NCBI GenBank assembly: GCA_900542565.1
Contig: UQOC01000005.1
Location: 5,387-69,386, forward strand
Direction: 5' to 3'
Length of the DNA: 64,000 nt
From: an uncultured Eubacteriales bacterium
GTDB lineage: Bacteria; Bacillota; Clostridia; Peptostreptococcales; Anaerovoracaceae
A model generated the notes under the pieces. The model searched no databases. It worked only from the letters and a program-made list of their open reading frames with translations, and was not told where the DNA came from. The first letter of the stretch is position 1. Every line of letters starts with the position of its first letter. Shown in pieces: positions 15,520 to 24,174 of the stretch. A program made the translations under genes and the position numbers.

Positions 15520-18500
15520 TTATTCTTCCATGCTCTTCTGGCGGTGTACCAGAGTCTCATATCTTTCCTTGGCCGCTTCTTCAGCTTCCTCGAAGAGTTT
15601 TTCAGCTCTTTCAGGGAATCTGAGCTTCAGGGAGTTATATCTTACCTCTCCCATGATAAAGTCTCTGTAGCTTTCGCTTGCTTCACCGCTGTCAAGGATG
15701 AGCGGATTCTTGCCCTCTGCTTTGAGTGCAGGATTATATCTGAGCAGGTTCCAGTATCCGGATTTAACTGCGTGCTTCATCTCATCCATGGACTTATCCA
15801 TTCCGGCCTTGATGCCGTGGTTGATACAAGGAGCATATGCGATTATCAGGGATGGTCCATCATAGCTTTCAGCTTCTCTGAGCGCTTTGAGAGTCTGATT
15901 GTAGTCTGCTCCCATGGCTATCTGAGCAACATATACATAGCCGTAAGCCATGGCGATCTGTACCATATCTTTCTTCTTGATGCCCTTACCGGAAGCCGCA
16001 AACTTGGCTACTGCTCCGATAGGCGTTGCCTTGGATGACTGTCCGCCGGTGTTGGAGTAAACCTCTGTATCGAATACCATGATGTTTACATTTTCGCCGG
16101 AAGCCAGAACATGGTCAAGTCCGCCGTAGCCTATATCGTAAGCCCAGCCGTCTCCTCCGAACATCCATACGGAAGGCTTGCCGAGCATATCCTTATTATC
16201 TACTACGAACTGAGCGTCCTCATTGGTGGCTGCAAGAGCCTGGCAGGCTGCGGCAAAGGCATCGCCGGCTTTTCCTGCCTTGGAAGCATCGTCCATCACA
16301 TCCAGCCATTCCTTTGCAGGAGCGCCTACAACATCGGCAAGTCTTTGGGCTGCTGATCTGAGCTCGTTTCTGCGGGCATTGACCGATATAGCCATGCCGA
16401 GTCCGAATTCAGCGTTATCTTCAAACAGTGAGTTGCCCCATGCCGGACCCTTTCCTTCTTTATTGACTGTGTAAGGAGTGCTCGGAGCGCTGCATCCCCA
16501 GATTGATGAACATCCTGTAGCATTGGCTATGAACATGCGGTCTCCGAAAAGCTGTGTTATCAGCTTGGCATAAGGTGATTCTCCGCATCCAGGACATGCT
16601 CCTGAGAATTCCATCAGAGGCTGTTTGAACTGAGAGCCTTTGACGGTATCTTCCTTGAACTTGGTCTCTTTATATGTAACATCGTTAAAGAGATAATCGA
16701 ATCTCTTCTGCTGGCTGTCAACATACTCGTCATCAACAGCATGCATGGTGAGTGCTTTGTTCTTTGAAGGACATACATTGGCACATGAGCCGCAGCCTGT
16801 GCAGTCCATGGTGGAGATCCCGATGGCAAAGTACTTGCCTTCTTCGCCTCTCATCGGCAGAACGCTGTCTTTGATAGGTTCAGCTTCTTTTTCATCCAGC
16901 ACGAACGGTCTGATAACTCCGTGCGGACATACATATGAACACATGTTGCACTGGATGCAGTTTGCCATTTCCCAGTGAGGAACATCAGCTGCTATTCCGC
17001 GTTTCTCATATGCTGCAGTTCCGTTAGGGACCATTCCCGTAGCGGTATCCAGGAAATCGGATACAGGTACATTGTCTCCGGTCATGGTGTTGGTGGTGTA
17101 GAGGATCTTGTTGAGATAATCCGTATGCAGCTTATCTCTGCCTACCATAGGTTCAACCTTGGTATCATCCTCTGCATCTGCCCATGAAGCCGGGATCTCT
17201 ACCTTGTGGATGTGGGTAACGCCGGCGTCTACAGCCTGCATGTTCATGTTTACGATCTTCTCGCCCTTTGCGCCGTAGGTCTTCTGGATGGCATCCTTCA
17301 TGTATTTTACGGCGTCGTCAATAGGGATGATCTCAGCCAGCTTGAAGAAAGCAGCCTGGAGCACAGTGTTGGTCCTGCGGGCACCAAGACCTATATCCTT
17401 GGCGATGGAAACGGCATCGCAGGTGTAGAATTTTATGTTGTTCCTGGCGATATATCTTTTAACTTTTCCAGGAAGATGTTTGTCCAGTTCCTCATCATTC
17501 CATACGCAGTTGAGCAGGAAGAATCCGCCCGGCTTAACATCCTGTACCATATCGTATTTGTAGATATATGCAGAATTATGGCATGCAACAAAGTCAGCCT
17601 GTTTTACATAGTATGTGGACCTTATCGGCTCGTCTCCAAATCTCAGGTGGGAAATTGTAAGACCTCCTGATTTTTTGGAGTCATACTGGAAGTATGCCTG
17701 AACCTTCTTGTCTGTATGGTCGCCTATGATCTTTACGCTGTTCTTGTTGGCTCCTACGGTACCGTCTGCTCCCAGTCCCCAGAACTTGCATGCTTTTGTG
17801 CCTTCCGGAGCAACATCAGGATATTCTGAAGGTGTCAGGGACAGTCCTGTTACATCGTCTATGATGGAAATGGTGAATTCCTTCTTAGGTTCATCGCTCC
17901 AGAGATTCTCATAAACAGCCAGGATATCTCCAGGCTGGGTGTCCTTGGATGACAGTCCGTAACGGCCTCCTACGATGAGGCAGTTTTCAAATTCAGTTCC
18001 TCTCAGAGCCGAAACAACATCCAGGAACAGAGGCTCTCCTACTCCGCCCGGCTCTTTTGTCCTGTCAAGGACAGCTATCTTCTTAACTGTCTTAGGCATT
18101 ACATTGAGCAGGTATTTTGTGGAGAAAGGTCTGTAGAGATGTACTTCTACGATACCGACCTTTTTGCCTTTTCCTCTCAGATAGTCTACCAGTTCTTCTG
18201 CCGCTTCGCATACGGAACCCATAGCCACGATTATCTCTGTGGCTTCAGGATCGCCATAATAGTTGAACGGCTTATAATCGGTGCCGATCTTGGCGTTTAC
18301 CTTGTCCATGTATTCGGCAATAATGTCAGCAGTAACCAGATATGCCGGGTTGCAGGCTTCTCTGTGCTGGAAGAATGTTTCCGGCTGCTCCGCAGAACCT
18401 ATGCTGTGAGGGTGGTTAGGATTGAGTGCTCTTGCTCTGAAAGTTCTCACAGCATCCCAATCTACCATGTCTTTCAGTTCATCATAGTCCCATATCTCTA

Positions 18501-19044
18501 TTTTCTGGTTTTCGTGGGAAGTTCTGAAACCATCAAAGAAATGAAGCATAGGAAGCTTGCCTGCGATCGTTGCCAGATGAGCCACTGCTGCAAGGTCCAT
18601 GACCTGCTGTACGCTGTTGGATGCAAGCATAGCAAAGCCTGTCTGACGGCAGCTCATAACATCTGAATGATCGCCGAAAATAGACAGGGCGTGGGTAGCC
18701 AAAGTTCTTGCTGCCACATGGAAAACTGTAGGAGTCTGCTCTCCTGCCAGCTTATACATGTTCGGGATCATGAGCAGCAGTCCCTGCGATGCTGTAAATG
18801 TAGAAGTATATGCGCCTGCTGCGACAGAACCGTGGACAGCTCCGGCAGCGCCTCCTTCTGACTGCATTTCTACAATTTTTACTTTTTCGCCGAAAATGTT
18901 CTTCCGGTCTTCAGAAACCCATTCATCCATGCTCTCTGCCATTGGTGAAGATGGCGTGATCGGATAGATTGCTGCTACTTCAGAAAAAGCATATGCTACA
19001 TGAGCGGCAGCCGTGTTTCCGTCCATTGTCTTTAACTTTCTCAC
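15520..19044 (-). CDS. nifJ: Pyruvate:ferredoxin (flavodoxin) oxidoreductase
   Basis: A 1174-residue single-chain PFOR that oxidises pyruvate to acetyl-CoA and CO2 with reduction of ferredoxin. The N-terminal domain has VAYAFSEVAAIYPITPSSPM and GGAAGAVHGSVAAGAYTSTF. A two-[4Fe-4S] ferredoxin domain follows (CIQCNMCSYVCPHGV and CTGCGSCANVCPSKN), then the proximal cluster CPGCGESPYAKL. The thiamine-diphosphate region is GDGWAYDIGYGG plus EVYSNTGGQSSKATPIGA. I chose the GTG at 19044 because AAGGAGAAGG precedes it; an in-frame extension to 19080 lacks this. The gene stands alone and has an unusual repeat array upstream of its promoter. Confidence 0.97.
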   Translation of the reverse strand: MRKLKTMDGNTAAAHVAYAFSEVAAIYPITPSSPMAESMDEWVSEDRKNIFGEKVKIVEMQSEGGAAGAVHGSVAAGAYTSTFTASQGLLLMIPNMYKLAGEQTPTVFHVAARTLATHALSIFGDHSDVMSCRQTGFAMLASNSVQQVMDLAAVAHLATIAGKLPMLHFFDGFRTSHENQKIEIWDYDELKDMVDWDAVRTFRARALNPNHPHSIGSAEQPETFFQHREACNPAYLVTADIIAEYMDKVNAKIGTDYKPFNYYGDPEATEIIVAMGSVCEAAEELVDYLRGKGKKVGIVEVHLYRPFSTKYLLNVMPKTVKKIAVLDRTKEPGGVGEPLFLDVVSALRGTEFENCLIVGGRYGLSSKDTQPGDILAVYENLWSDEPKKEFTISIIDDVTGLSLTPSEYPDVAPEGTKACKFWGLGADGTVGANKNSVKIIGDHTDKKVQAYFQYDSKKSGGLTISHLRFGDEPIRSTYYVKQADFVACHNSAYIYKYDMVQDVKPGGFFLLNCVWNDEELDKHLPGKVKRYIARNNIKFYTCDAVSIAKDIGLGARRTNTVLQAAFFKLAEIIPIDDAVKYMKDAIQKTYGAKGEKIVNMNMQAVDAGVTHIHKVEIPASWADAEDDTKVEPMVGRDKLHTDYLNKILYTTNTMTGDNVPVSDFLDTATGMVPNGTAAYEKRGIAADVPHWEMANCIQCNMCSYVCPHGVIRPFVLDEKEAEPIKDSVLPMRGEEGKYFAIGISTMDCTGCGSCANVCPSKNKALTMHAVDDEYVDSQQKRFDYLFNDVTYKETKFKEDTVKGSQFKQPLMEFSGACPGCGESPYAKLITQLFGDRMFIANATGCSSIWGCSAPSTPYTVNKEGKGPAWGNSLFEDNAEFGLGMAISVNARRNELRSAAQRLADVVGAPAKEWLDVMDDASKAGKAGDAFAAACQALAATNEDAQFVVDNKDMLGKPSVWMFGGDGWAYDIGYGGLDHVLASGENVNIMVFDTEVYSNTGGQSSKATPIGAVAKFAASGKGIKKKDMVQIAMAYGYVYVAQIAMGADYNQTLKALREAESYDGPSLIIAYAPCINHGIKAGMDKSMDEMKHAVKSGYWNLLRYNPALKAEGKNPLILDSGEASESYRDFIMGEVRYNSLKLRFPERAEKLFEEAEEAAKERYETLVHRQKSMEE

Positions 19045-19084
19045 TGTATTCCTTCTCCTTCCCAGATACCTGAGTTTCACTTCA

Positions 19085-19112
19085 AATATAATGCTTCAGT
19101 ATCTGTTGTTAA
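19085..19112 (-). promoter_or_regulatory. nifJ promoter
   Basis: TTAACA (19107-19112), 16 bp, TATATT (19085-19090) on the minus strand. Confidence 0.55.
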
Positions 19113-19117
19113 TAAAA

Positions 19118-19186
19118 GTGCCATAATCATGCATATCTGCGTATAAAATATCCATATTGTGCATAAAACACCCACGCCGTGCATAA
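19118..19186 (-). repeat. Four TTAT-starting repeats at exact 20-bp intervals upstream of the nifJ promoter
   Basis: On the minus strand TTATGCAC starts at 19186 and at 19166, TTATACGC at 19146 and TTATGGCAC at 19126. All four starts are 20 bp apart, and the last copy ends 5 bp upstream of the -35. This is the arrangement expected of tandem activator sites on one face of the helix. Confidence 0.75.
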
Positions 19187-19193
19187 TATAATA

Positions 19194-19235
19194 TAAAAAG
19201 CCGCAATAAACTCCGCCGCCATCCAAATGCGGCCG
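19194..19235 (-). terminator. Probable terminator of the NUDIX gene
   Basis: On the minus strand GGCCGCA pairs with TTGCGGC across an internal GC-rich loop and is followed by TTTTTAT. It lies about 50 bp after the NUDIX stop and just before the nifJ repeat array. Confidence 0.55.
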
Positions 19236-19286
19236 AGCATACGGCACTTGGCCTCACCTTATTATAAATATTCCCTCATCGAATTG

Positions 19287-19895
19287 TCAAGTCATCTTTT
19301 TAACAAAGCCCCTTACAATTCTTGCTGTGACCCCCCATATGACCCTTTCCCCGTATTTATATACCGGCAGGATGTTTTTTCCTTTCCGCCAGTTATATGA
19401 AGGGGATATTCCGGCTTCTTCATATGGGAAATCCTTCACATCCGAGAGCACATCTACATCATATATCTGCGCTTCATTTTCACGGAAAAAGTCCAGCGGT
19501 ACCGTAAACAGTTCCTGGACCTCATCCCGGTTTATCCTTGCCGCCTTCAGATCTCCTTCGTCTATGGAAGCCGGAAAGGTATAGAGCGTATATCCGGAAA
19601 AACTGTATAATGTGTCAAACTGTCCGAGGATCTTCACTTGTGAGGCAGGTATGCCTGTTTCTTCCTGTGTCTCTCTCAGAGCACACTCCTGCGGGCTTTC
19701 TCCCTCCTCGATCTTTCCGCCTGGAAAGCATATATCTCCCGGCTGGGATTTCAGCTTAGGAGACCTGACTTCAAACAGCAGGCAGAGGCCCTCCGGTTTT
19801 TCCACCAGAGGAATGGTAACGCTGAAAAATCTGTGCTTATCTATGGTGCCTACCGGGCGTCCTTTGAGCCTGTCCTCGATTTCCTTTATGTTCAT
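19287..19895 (-). CDS. NUDIX hydrolase, CoA pyrophosphatase type
   Basis: A 202-residue hydrolase. The NUDIX box GGKIEEGESPQECALRETQEETGI follows CFP, and the preceding LLFEVRSPKLKSQPGDICFP matches the CoA-diphosphatase (NudL/Nudt7-like) subgroup, which cleaves CoA to phosphopantetheine and 3',5'-ADP. The C-terminal half (SPSYNWRKGKNILPVYKYGERVIWGVTARIV) also fits that subgroup. GGAGG is 11 nt upstream of the ATG. It lies just upstream of nifJ on the same strand but is separated by a terminator and the nifJ promoter. Confidence 0.88.
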   Translation of the reverse strand: MNIKEIEDRLKGRPVGTIDKHRFFSVTIPLVEKPEGLCLLFEVRSPKLKSQPGDICFPGGKIEEGESPQECALRETQEETGIPASQVKILGQFDTLYSFSGYTLYTFPASIDEGDLKAARINRDEVQELFTVPLDFFRENEAQIYDVDVLSDVKDFPYEEAGISPSYNWRKGKNILPVYKYGERVIWGVTARIVRGFVKKMT

Positions 19896-19950
19896 TCCTT
19901 TTGTTTCCTCCGGATCATGTTTTTTACAGCCAAAGGCCGCAAAATAAACA

Positions 19951-19976
19951 CAAGGTGATGGAAAGCCACCACCTTG
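19951..19976 (-). terminator. Terminator of the P-loop ATPase gene
   Basis: An 11-bp stem with one mismatch (CAAGGTGGTGG against CCATCACCTTG on the minus strand), followed by TGTTTATTTT. Confidence 0.6.
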
Positions 19977-20000
19977 ATATCATCAAAGCAAATTTATATT

Positions 20001-20423
20001 TTAATTAAGGATCTCACATCCGTCGAAGTTTACGCCTATCATCTCTTCTTTTTCGGCGCTTACGCTTACAACGAAGTCCATACCATAGTTTTTGGATATA
20101 TCTTTGAGCCTTTCAACAAACTCAGGCAGGTCGCCCAACGAGAAATCCGCATGTTTGAGTATGCTGTCTATGTATATGGTCTCGATGTCGTGGTCGAGAC
20201 TGATTATACCATACAGGAATCCGATGTATTCGTCACAGTTTGTTATATGTTCAAAATCCTCCATGCAGATTACTCTTATTTTATATCTAAGGTCATACAT
20301 CAATCTGTGATTCTTGTTGATGAATATGACACTTCCTTTGCTGCTTTCTACAGATTCATTGGCAAGGTCTATCATCTGTTTGGTCTTGCCGCTGCCTTTG
20401 TGTCCCAATAATAATTTAACCAT
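20001..20423 (-). CDS. Small P-loop ATPase of unknown function
   Basis: 140 residues starting VKLLLGHKGSGKTKQMIDLAN, a clean Walker A (GHKGSGKT) at about 7-14. A second hydrophobic strand ETIYIDSIL may be the Walker B (IYID), and FVVSVSAEKEEM is a possible third strand. The protein is far shorter than AAA or ABC ATPases and has no visible partner domain. Similar short ATP-binding proteins occur in Clostridia and are often loosely annotated as PilT-like. AGGAGG precedes the ATG at 8 nt and a strong promoter lies upstream. It appears to be a single-gene unit; the role is unknown. Confidence 0.7.
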   Translation of the reverse strand: MVKLLLGHKGSGKTKQMIDLANESVESSKGSVIFINKNHRLMYDLRYKIRVICMEDFEHITNCDEYIGFLYGIISLDHDIETIYIDSILKHADFSLGDLPEFVERLKDISKNYGMDFVVSVSAEKEEMIGVNFDGCEILN

Positions 20424-20476
20424 GGTTACCGCCTCCTAAATAAATTTCCCTTGAATTTGGTATCTTATTTTTACTA

Positions 20477-20505
20477 ATTATACAATATGGATAATCCATT
20501 TTCAA
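20477..20505 (-). promoter_or_regulatory. Promoter of the P-loop ATPase gene
   Basis: TTGAAA (20500-20505), exactly 17 bp, TATAAT (20477-20482) on the minus strand. Among the best promoters in the window. Confidence 0.85.
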
Positions 20506-20624
20506 GGGGTAAATAAGACTAATTCTGCGGCTGTTCACAGGGCATGGGGCAAGACCGTTCCGGCACATAAAAGACAGCCTGCACGAGACCTGCCGGGCAT
20601 GATAAGATCGGCAGGTCCTTTTTT
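20487..20624 (+). ncRNA. Candidate small RNA between the P-loop ATPase gene and rlmN
   Basis: An intrinsic terminator on the plus strand (GACCTGCC/GGCAGGTC at 20587-20617, then a T run to 20624) has no plus-strand gene upstream of it. A plausible plus promoter TTGGTA (20457-20462), 16 bp, TATACA (20479-20484) overlaps the divergent promoter of the ATPase gene. A transcript of about 135 nt would result. An additional 9-bp inverted repeat ACAGGGCAT/ATGCCCTGT (20537 and 20639) brackets the terminator. The terminator is clear; the RNA itself is inference. Confidence 0.4.
20587..20624 (+). terminator. Orphan plus-strand intrinsic terminator
   Basis: An 8-bp perfect stem GACCTGCC/GGCAGGTC with a 15-nt loop and a following T run (CCTTTTTT). 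It converges on rlmN, so it would also block antisense transcription of rlmN. Confidence 0.75.
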
Positions 20625-20668
20625 CAAAGCGCCCGGCTATGCCCTGTACGCAGTACCTGATACACAAG

Positions 20669-21706
20669 TCATGTGTCCTGCCTTCTGCGGCCCAGCCTGA
20701 GCTGTCCGCATGCCCCGTCTATATCATCTCCAAGTTCACGCCTGATGGTGGCGGGTATTCCTGCACTTTCCAGAGCTTTGCGAAAGCTTTCTGCATCTCT
20801 TCGGCTTACTGTATCATAGCCGGTCTCGTCAACTTTATTAAGCGGTATCAGGTTCACATGGCACAGGGTTCCCCTCAGGAGCGAAGCCAGCCGCCTGCTG
20901 TCTGCCGCTCCGTCATTGACACCTTTTATCAGGGTATATTCAAAGGTTATCCTCCTTGATGTCGCACTGGTATACTGGCGGCATGCATCCATCAGCTCCT
21001 TCAGGCCATACTTTCTGTTTACAGGCATTATGGCGCTGCGCTCATCATCCGATGCGGCATGGAGAGATATGGCCAGGTTGGCCTGAGGAAAATCTTCCGC
21101 AAACTTTTCAATGCCCGGTATGATACCGCAGGTTGAGACTGTTATGTGCCTCATGCTCATGTTCCTGCCTCTTGGGTCGGTCACTATCCTGATAAAAGAA
21201 GCGAGATTTTCATAATTATCAAAAGGCTCCCCGCTTCCCATTACGACAATATGGTTTATCTTCTGGCCTGTGTCCTTTTCCGCTGCATCTATCTGCCCGG
21301 TCATCTCCCCCGCTGTCAGATCCCGGCACAGGCCTCCCAGGGTGGAAGCACAAAAAGCGCAGCCCATGCGGCAGCCCGCCTGTGATGACACACACAGGGT
21401 ATTGCCGTATTTATATTTCATGAACACACTCTCTATGGTGTTTCCGTCATTGAGGCCAAACAGGTACTTTCTCGTGCCGTCAGTTTTGGACTCCTGCTTT
21501 TTCAGGATCTCAAGACGGCCTATATGGAATCCATCATCCTTGAGTTTTTCCCTAAGAGCACCGGGTACATTGGTCATCTCGTCAAAAGATACGCTTCCGC
21601 CTGAGAGCCAGGCAAAGATCTGCCCGGCCCTGTAACTTTTTTCTCCCATTGAAGTGACCAGCTCAGTAAGCTGATCCAGTCTTAAATTTTTCAGGTCTTT
21701 TTCCAT
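20669..21706 (-). CDS. rlmN: Dual-specificity 23S rRNA/tRNA adenine-C2 methyltransferase RlmN
   Basis: A 345-residue radical-SAM enzyme methylating A2503 of 23S rRNA and A37 of some tRNAs. The radical-SAM motif CRMGCAFC places Cys 112, 116 and 119. Family-typical stretches include the N-terminal YRAGQIFAWL, NHIVVMGSGEPFDNYEN, ISLHAASDDERSAIMPVNR and NLIPLNKV. The mechanistic C-terminal Cys lies in GACGQLR. The start is 2 nt after the stop of the ABC-transporter gene and has no good ribosome binding site, so it is probably coupled to it. That is an unusual neighbour, because rlmN usually follows rsmB or prp genes. Confidence 0.95.
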   Translation of the reverse strand: MEKDLKNLRLDQLTELVTSMGEKSYRAGQIFAWLSGGSVSFDEMTNVPGALREKLKDDGFHIGRLEILKKQESKTDGTRKYLFGLNDGNTIESVFMKYKYGNTLCVSSQAGCRMGCAFCASTLGGLCRDLTAGEMTGQIDAAEKDTGQKINHIVVMGSGEPFDNYENLASFIRIVTDPRGRNMSMRHITVSTCGIIPGIEKFAEDFPQANLAISLHAASDDERSAIMPVNRKYGLKELMDACRQYTSATSRRITFEYTLIKGVNDGAADSRRLASLLRGTLCHVNLIPLNKVDETGYDTVSRRDAESFRKALESAGIPATIRRELGDDIDGACGQLRLGRRRQDT

Positions 21707-21708
21707 AT

Positions 21709-24171
21709 TTAATCCACATCATGCCTTGACAATATTGCCGCAGGCGTCTTTCTCATGGTATTGAACACCGGTATGAGCCCTACTATGGAGTTGAACACAT
21801 ACACGATGGCCACAGCACCTCCTATGACTACAGGGTTTATGGCAAACATCTGAGCTATCATTGAGATCTGGCACAGGTGGTAGAAGATATATGACATGAT
21901 GATTATCCCCACCAGGCTGCTTACGGTGGTGATGGCTATTATCTCTCCCAGGAACATCTTGTATATATCGGTCTTTTTAACACCTATGGCCCTGTATATG
22001 CCTATTTCTTTTATCCTTGAAAGGAATGAAGATCTGGTCATCAGCAAGATCTCTATGAGGGATATGGCCATTATGATCAGGCAGATCAATATGTTGGCCG
22101 AAGTCTGGCTCTGACGGTCATCCATATAGTCTTTTTTGTCTGCATCATACGCCGACTGGACGCTGTAGCCGTCCTCTGTCAGGATCCCCATCATTGCTTC
22201 CTTGTCATGGGAGGCTATGTCAAAGGTCCTGGAGTCTGTTATCATATCATACTTTATCGTATCCTCATTTACAAGATAAAAGTCTGTGCTTTCTTTGCCC
22301 GAAGCATCATTATCCTCATAATATCCTGTTACCGTAAGCTTCTGGCCGTTCACCGATGCATCTATCTGGCGCCCTATGGATGTCCCTTCGGCCATGGATA
22401 CCGGCACAAGCACTTCGTAGTCGTTTTCTGGCAGATGTCCCGATGTGACAGTTATGTCCCCGCCGTATGTGGCATAGTCCCACATGACAGGCCGGGCTGC
22501 TTCTGTCTGGGATATTTCTGTCTGATCTGCATACATAGATCCTGCAATGTATCCGCTGTAGAGTATATCTGTGAACAGCGCCGTATCTGCATATATGACA
22601 GGCTGGGCCGTATCTGTTATCCCTACGATCTGGAAATCATCCATGGGATATGCTTCGACTTTCTGCCCTATCATCTGCTGCGCCTGGGTTATGCCAACCT
22701 GCTTGGGAACATCAGACTGGAACATCCTGTCTATGACCAGCTTATCTACCACTATCTCGTGGCTGTTGTCCGGAAGACGCCCGCAGATCAGATCCTCTCC
22801 GGTTATCTGAGCCATGTCTGTCAGTGAGCCTGACAGGGATGCTGACGCCTCCTCAGTCTGATAGTAAAAATCCATCTTGAAGTTAAAGGAGGCCACAGAC
22901 GATACCGGGAAAATATAGTCCACCTGGGCCATGTTTTCATACTCTGTGAAAGCATCCACAGTCATGGCCGGAGTCTCAACGGTCATATAATCCCTGTTCT
23001 TTTGTATGAAATCCTCATCCTGCACATCCAGGCTTGCATATATGCTGCTGAGAGCATAGGTAATGAACACTCCTGCCAGCATAAATCCGATGAACAGCAG
23101 CTTCTTGATGAGGGGATAGGTTCCTATCTTTTTGAAGCCCTTGGCGACCGATGCCGGGAAGCTGATTATTGAGCTGTATCTTTCTTTTATGGAGGTATCG
23201 GCAACCTTATCAAAATCAAAATCATAGCTTTCGTAAAGGGTCTTGTCGATCTCCCGGTAATGGTCATCCACAAACTCTACTGCCGAGTTGCTGTCAACCA
23301 CCTCTATCCTCTGGTCATTGGCAGTCTTGATATATATATTTCCGTTCCTGACAACGATCTTAAGGTCCAGTCTGTCATCAGCAGAGCCATAAAAGTCTAT
23401 TGCCATATCCTCGGAACGGGCGCTGCTGTGTTTTTCAAAATCCTTCAGATAAATCCGGTTGTCTATCCGGTAATCAAGATTATCGTCTGTCTGGTTGGCA
23501 TGATCGTTTATGATCTTTCCGTCTTTGAGTTCTATGATCCTGGATGCGTAAAACTTCGCCAGCTCCACTTCGTGAGTCACCAGCACCACCAGCCTGTCTC
23601 TGGAAATAGCCTTGATGATGTTCATGATCTCTATGGTATTGGCGCTGTCAAGGTTTCCCGTGGGCTCATCGGCTATGATTATCTTTGGATTCTTGGCAAT
23701 GGCTCTGGCTATGCCCACCCTCTGGCGCTCTCCGCCGGAAAGCATATCGGCCATCCTGTTGCGGTATCTGTAGATCCCCAGGGTCTCAAGAATGTACTCT
23801 ATCCTTTTTCTGATCTCTGCTTCATCCTTTATCCCTATCATCCTCAGGACCATGGCCACATTTTCATATACGGTCATATTGTCCACCAGCTTGTAGTCCT
23901 GAAAAATATAGCCTATTTTGAGGTTTCTTATCTCATCCACCCCGGAGGCGCTCTTTGAGGTTATCCTTTCTCCGTCAACGAAGATTTCTCCACTGTCTGT
24001 CTTATCCAGGCCGCCTATGGCGTTGAGCAGAGTCGTCTTGCCTGATCCGGACGGTCCCAGCAGGGCTACAAGTCCTGTGGGCTCCAGCTCAAGGGTCGTA
24101 TCGTTTATTACATGTATCTCATTTCTCTTTCCCTTGTTGAAATACTTATTTACACCTTTTAACCTTATCAT
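21709..24171 (-). CDS. ABC transporter, fused ATPase-permease (MacB/FtsX-like), second gene of pair
   Basis: 820 residues. The N-terminal nucleotide-binding domain (about 1-235) has Walker A LLGPSGSGKTT, signature LSGGERQR and Walker B IIIADEPTGNLDS, followed by VTHEVELAKF. The C-terminal part is a MacB-type permease: a first transmembrane segment near residue 355, a large extracytoplasmic domain of roughly 300 residues, then three transmembrane segments ending NSIVGLIPVFNTMRKTPAAILS. Such single-chain transporters export or detach lipids and peptides and often serve antimicrobial-peptide resistance. The ribosome binding site GAGGAGG overlaps the stop of the upstream paralogue, so the two are cotranslated. 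Confidence 0.88.
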   Translation of the reverse strand: MIRLKGVNKYFNKGKRNEIHVINDTTLELEPTGLVALLGPSGSGKTTLLNAIGGLDKTDSGEIFVDGERITSKSASGVDEIRNLKIGYIFQDYKLVDNMTVYENVAMVLRMIGIKDEAEIRKRIEYILETLGIYRYRNRMADMLSGGERQRVGIARAIAKNPKIIIADEPTGNLDSANTIEIMNIIKAISRDRLVVLVTHEVELAKFYASRIIELKDGKIINDHANQTDDNLDYRIDNRIYLKDFEKHSSARSEDMAIDFYGSADDRLDLKIVVRNGNIYIKTANDQRIEVVDSNSAVEFVDDHYREIDKTLYESYDFDFDKVADTSIKERYSSIISFPASVAKGFKKIGTYPLIKKLLFIGFMLAGVFITYALSSIYASLDVQDEDFIQKNRDYMTVETPAMTVDAFTEYENMAQVDYIFPVSSVASFNFKMDFYYQTEEASASLSGSLTDMAQITGEDLICGRLPDNSHEIVVDKLVIDRMFQSDVPKQVGITQAQQMIGQKVEAYPMDDFQIVGITDTAQPVIYADTALFTDILYSGYIAGSMYADQTEISQTEAARPVMWDYATYGGDITVTSGHLPENDYEVLVPVSMAEGTSIGRQIDASVNGQKLTVTGYYEDNDASGKESTDFYLVNEDTIKYDMITDSRTFDIASHDKEAMMGILTEDGYSVQSAYDADKKDYMDDRQSQTSANILICLIIMAISLIEILLMTRSSFLSRIKEIGIYRAIGVKKTDIYKMFLGEIIAITTVSSLVGIIIMSYIFYHLCQISMIAQMFAINPVVIGGAVAIVYVFNSIVGLIPVFNTMRKTPAAILSRHDVD

Positions 24172-24174
24172 CTC

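Noticed and set aside
20487..20516. Nine-codon leader peptide starting at 20487
   Set aside because: The ATG would lie at the predicted transcription start with no ribosome binding site.
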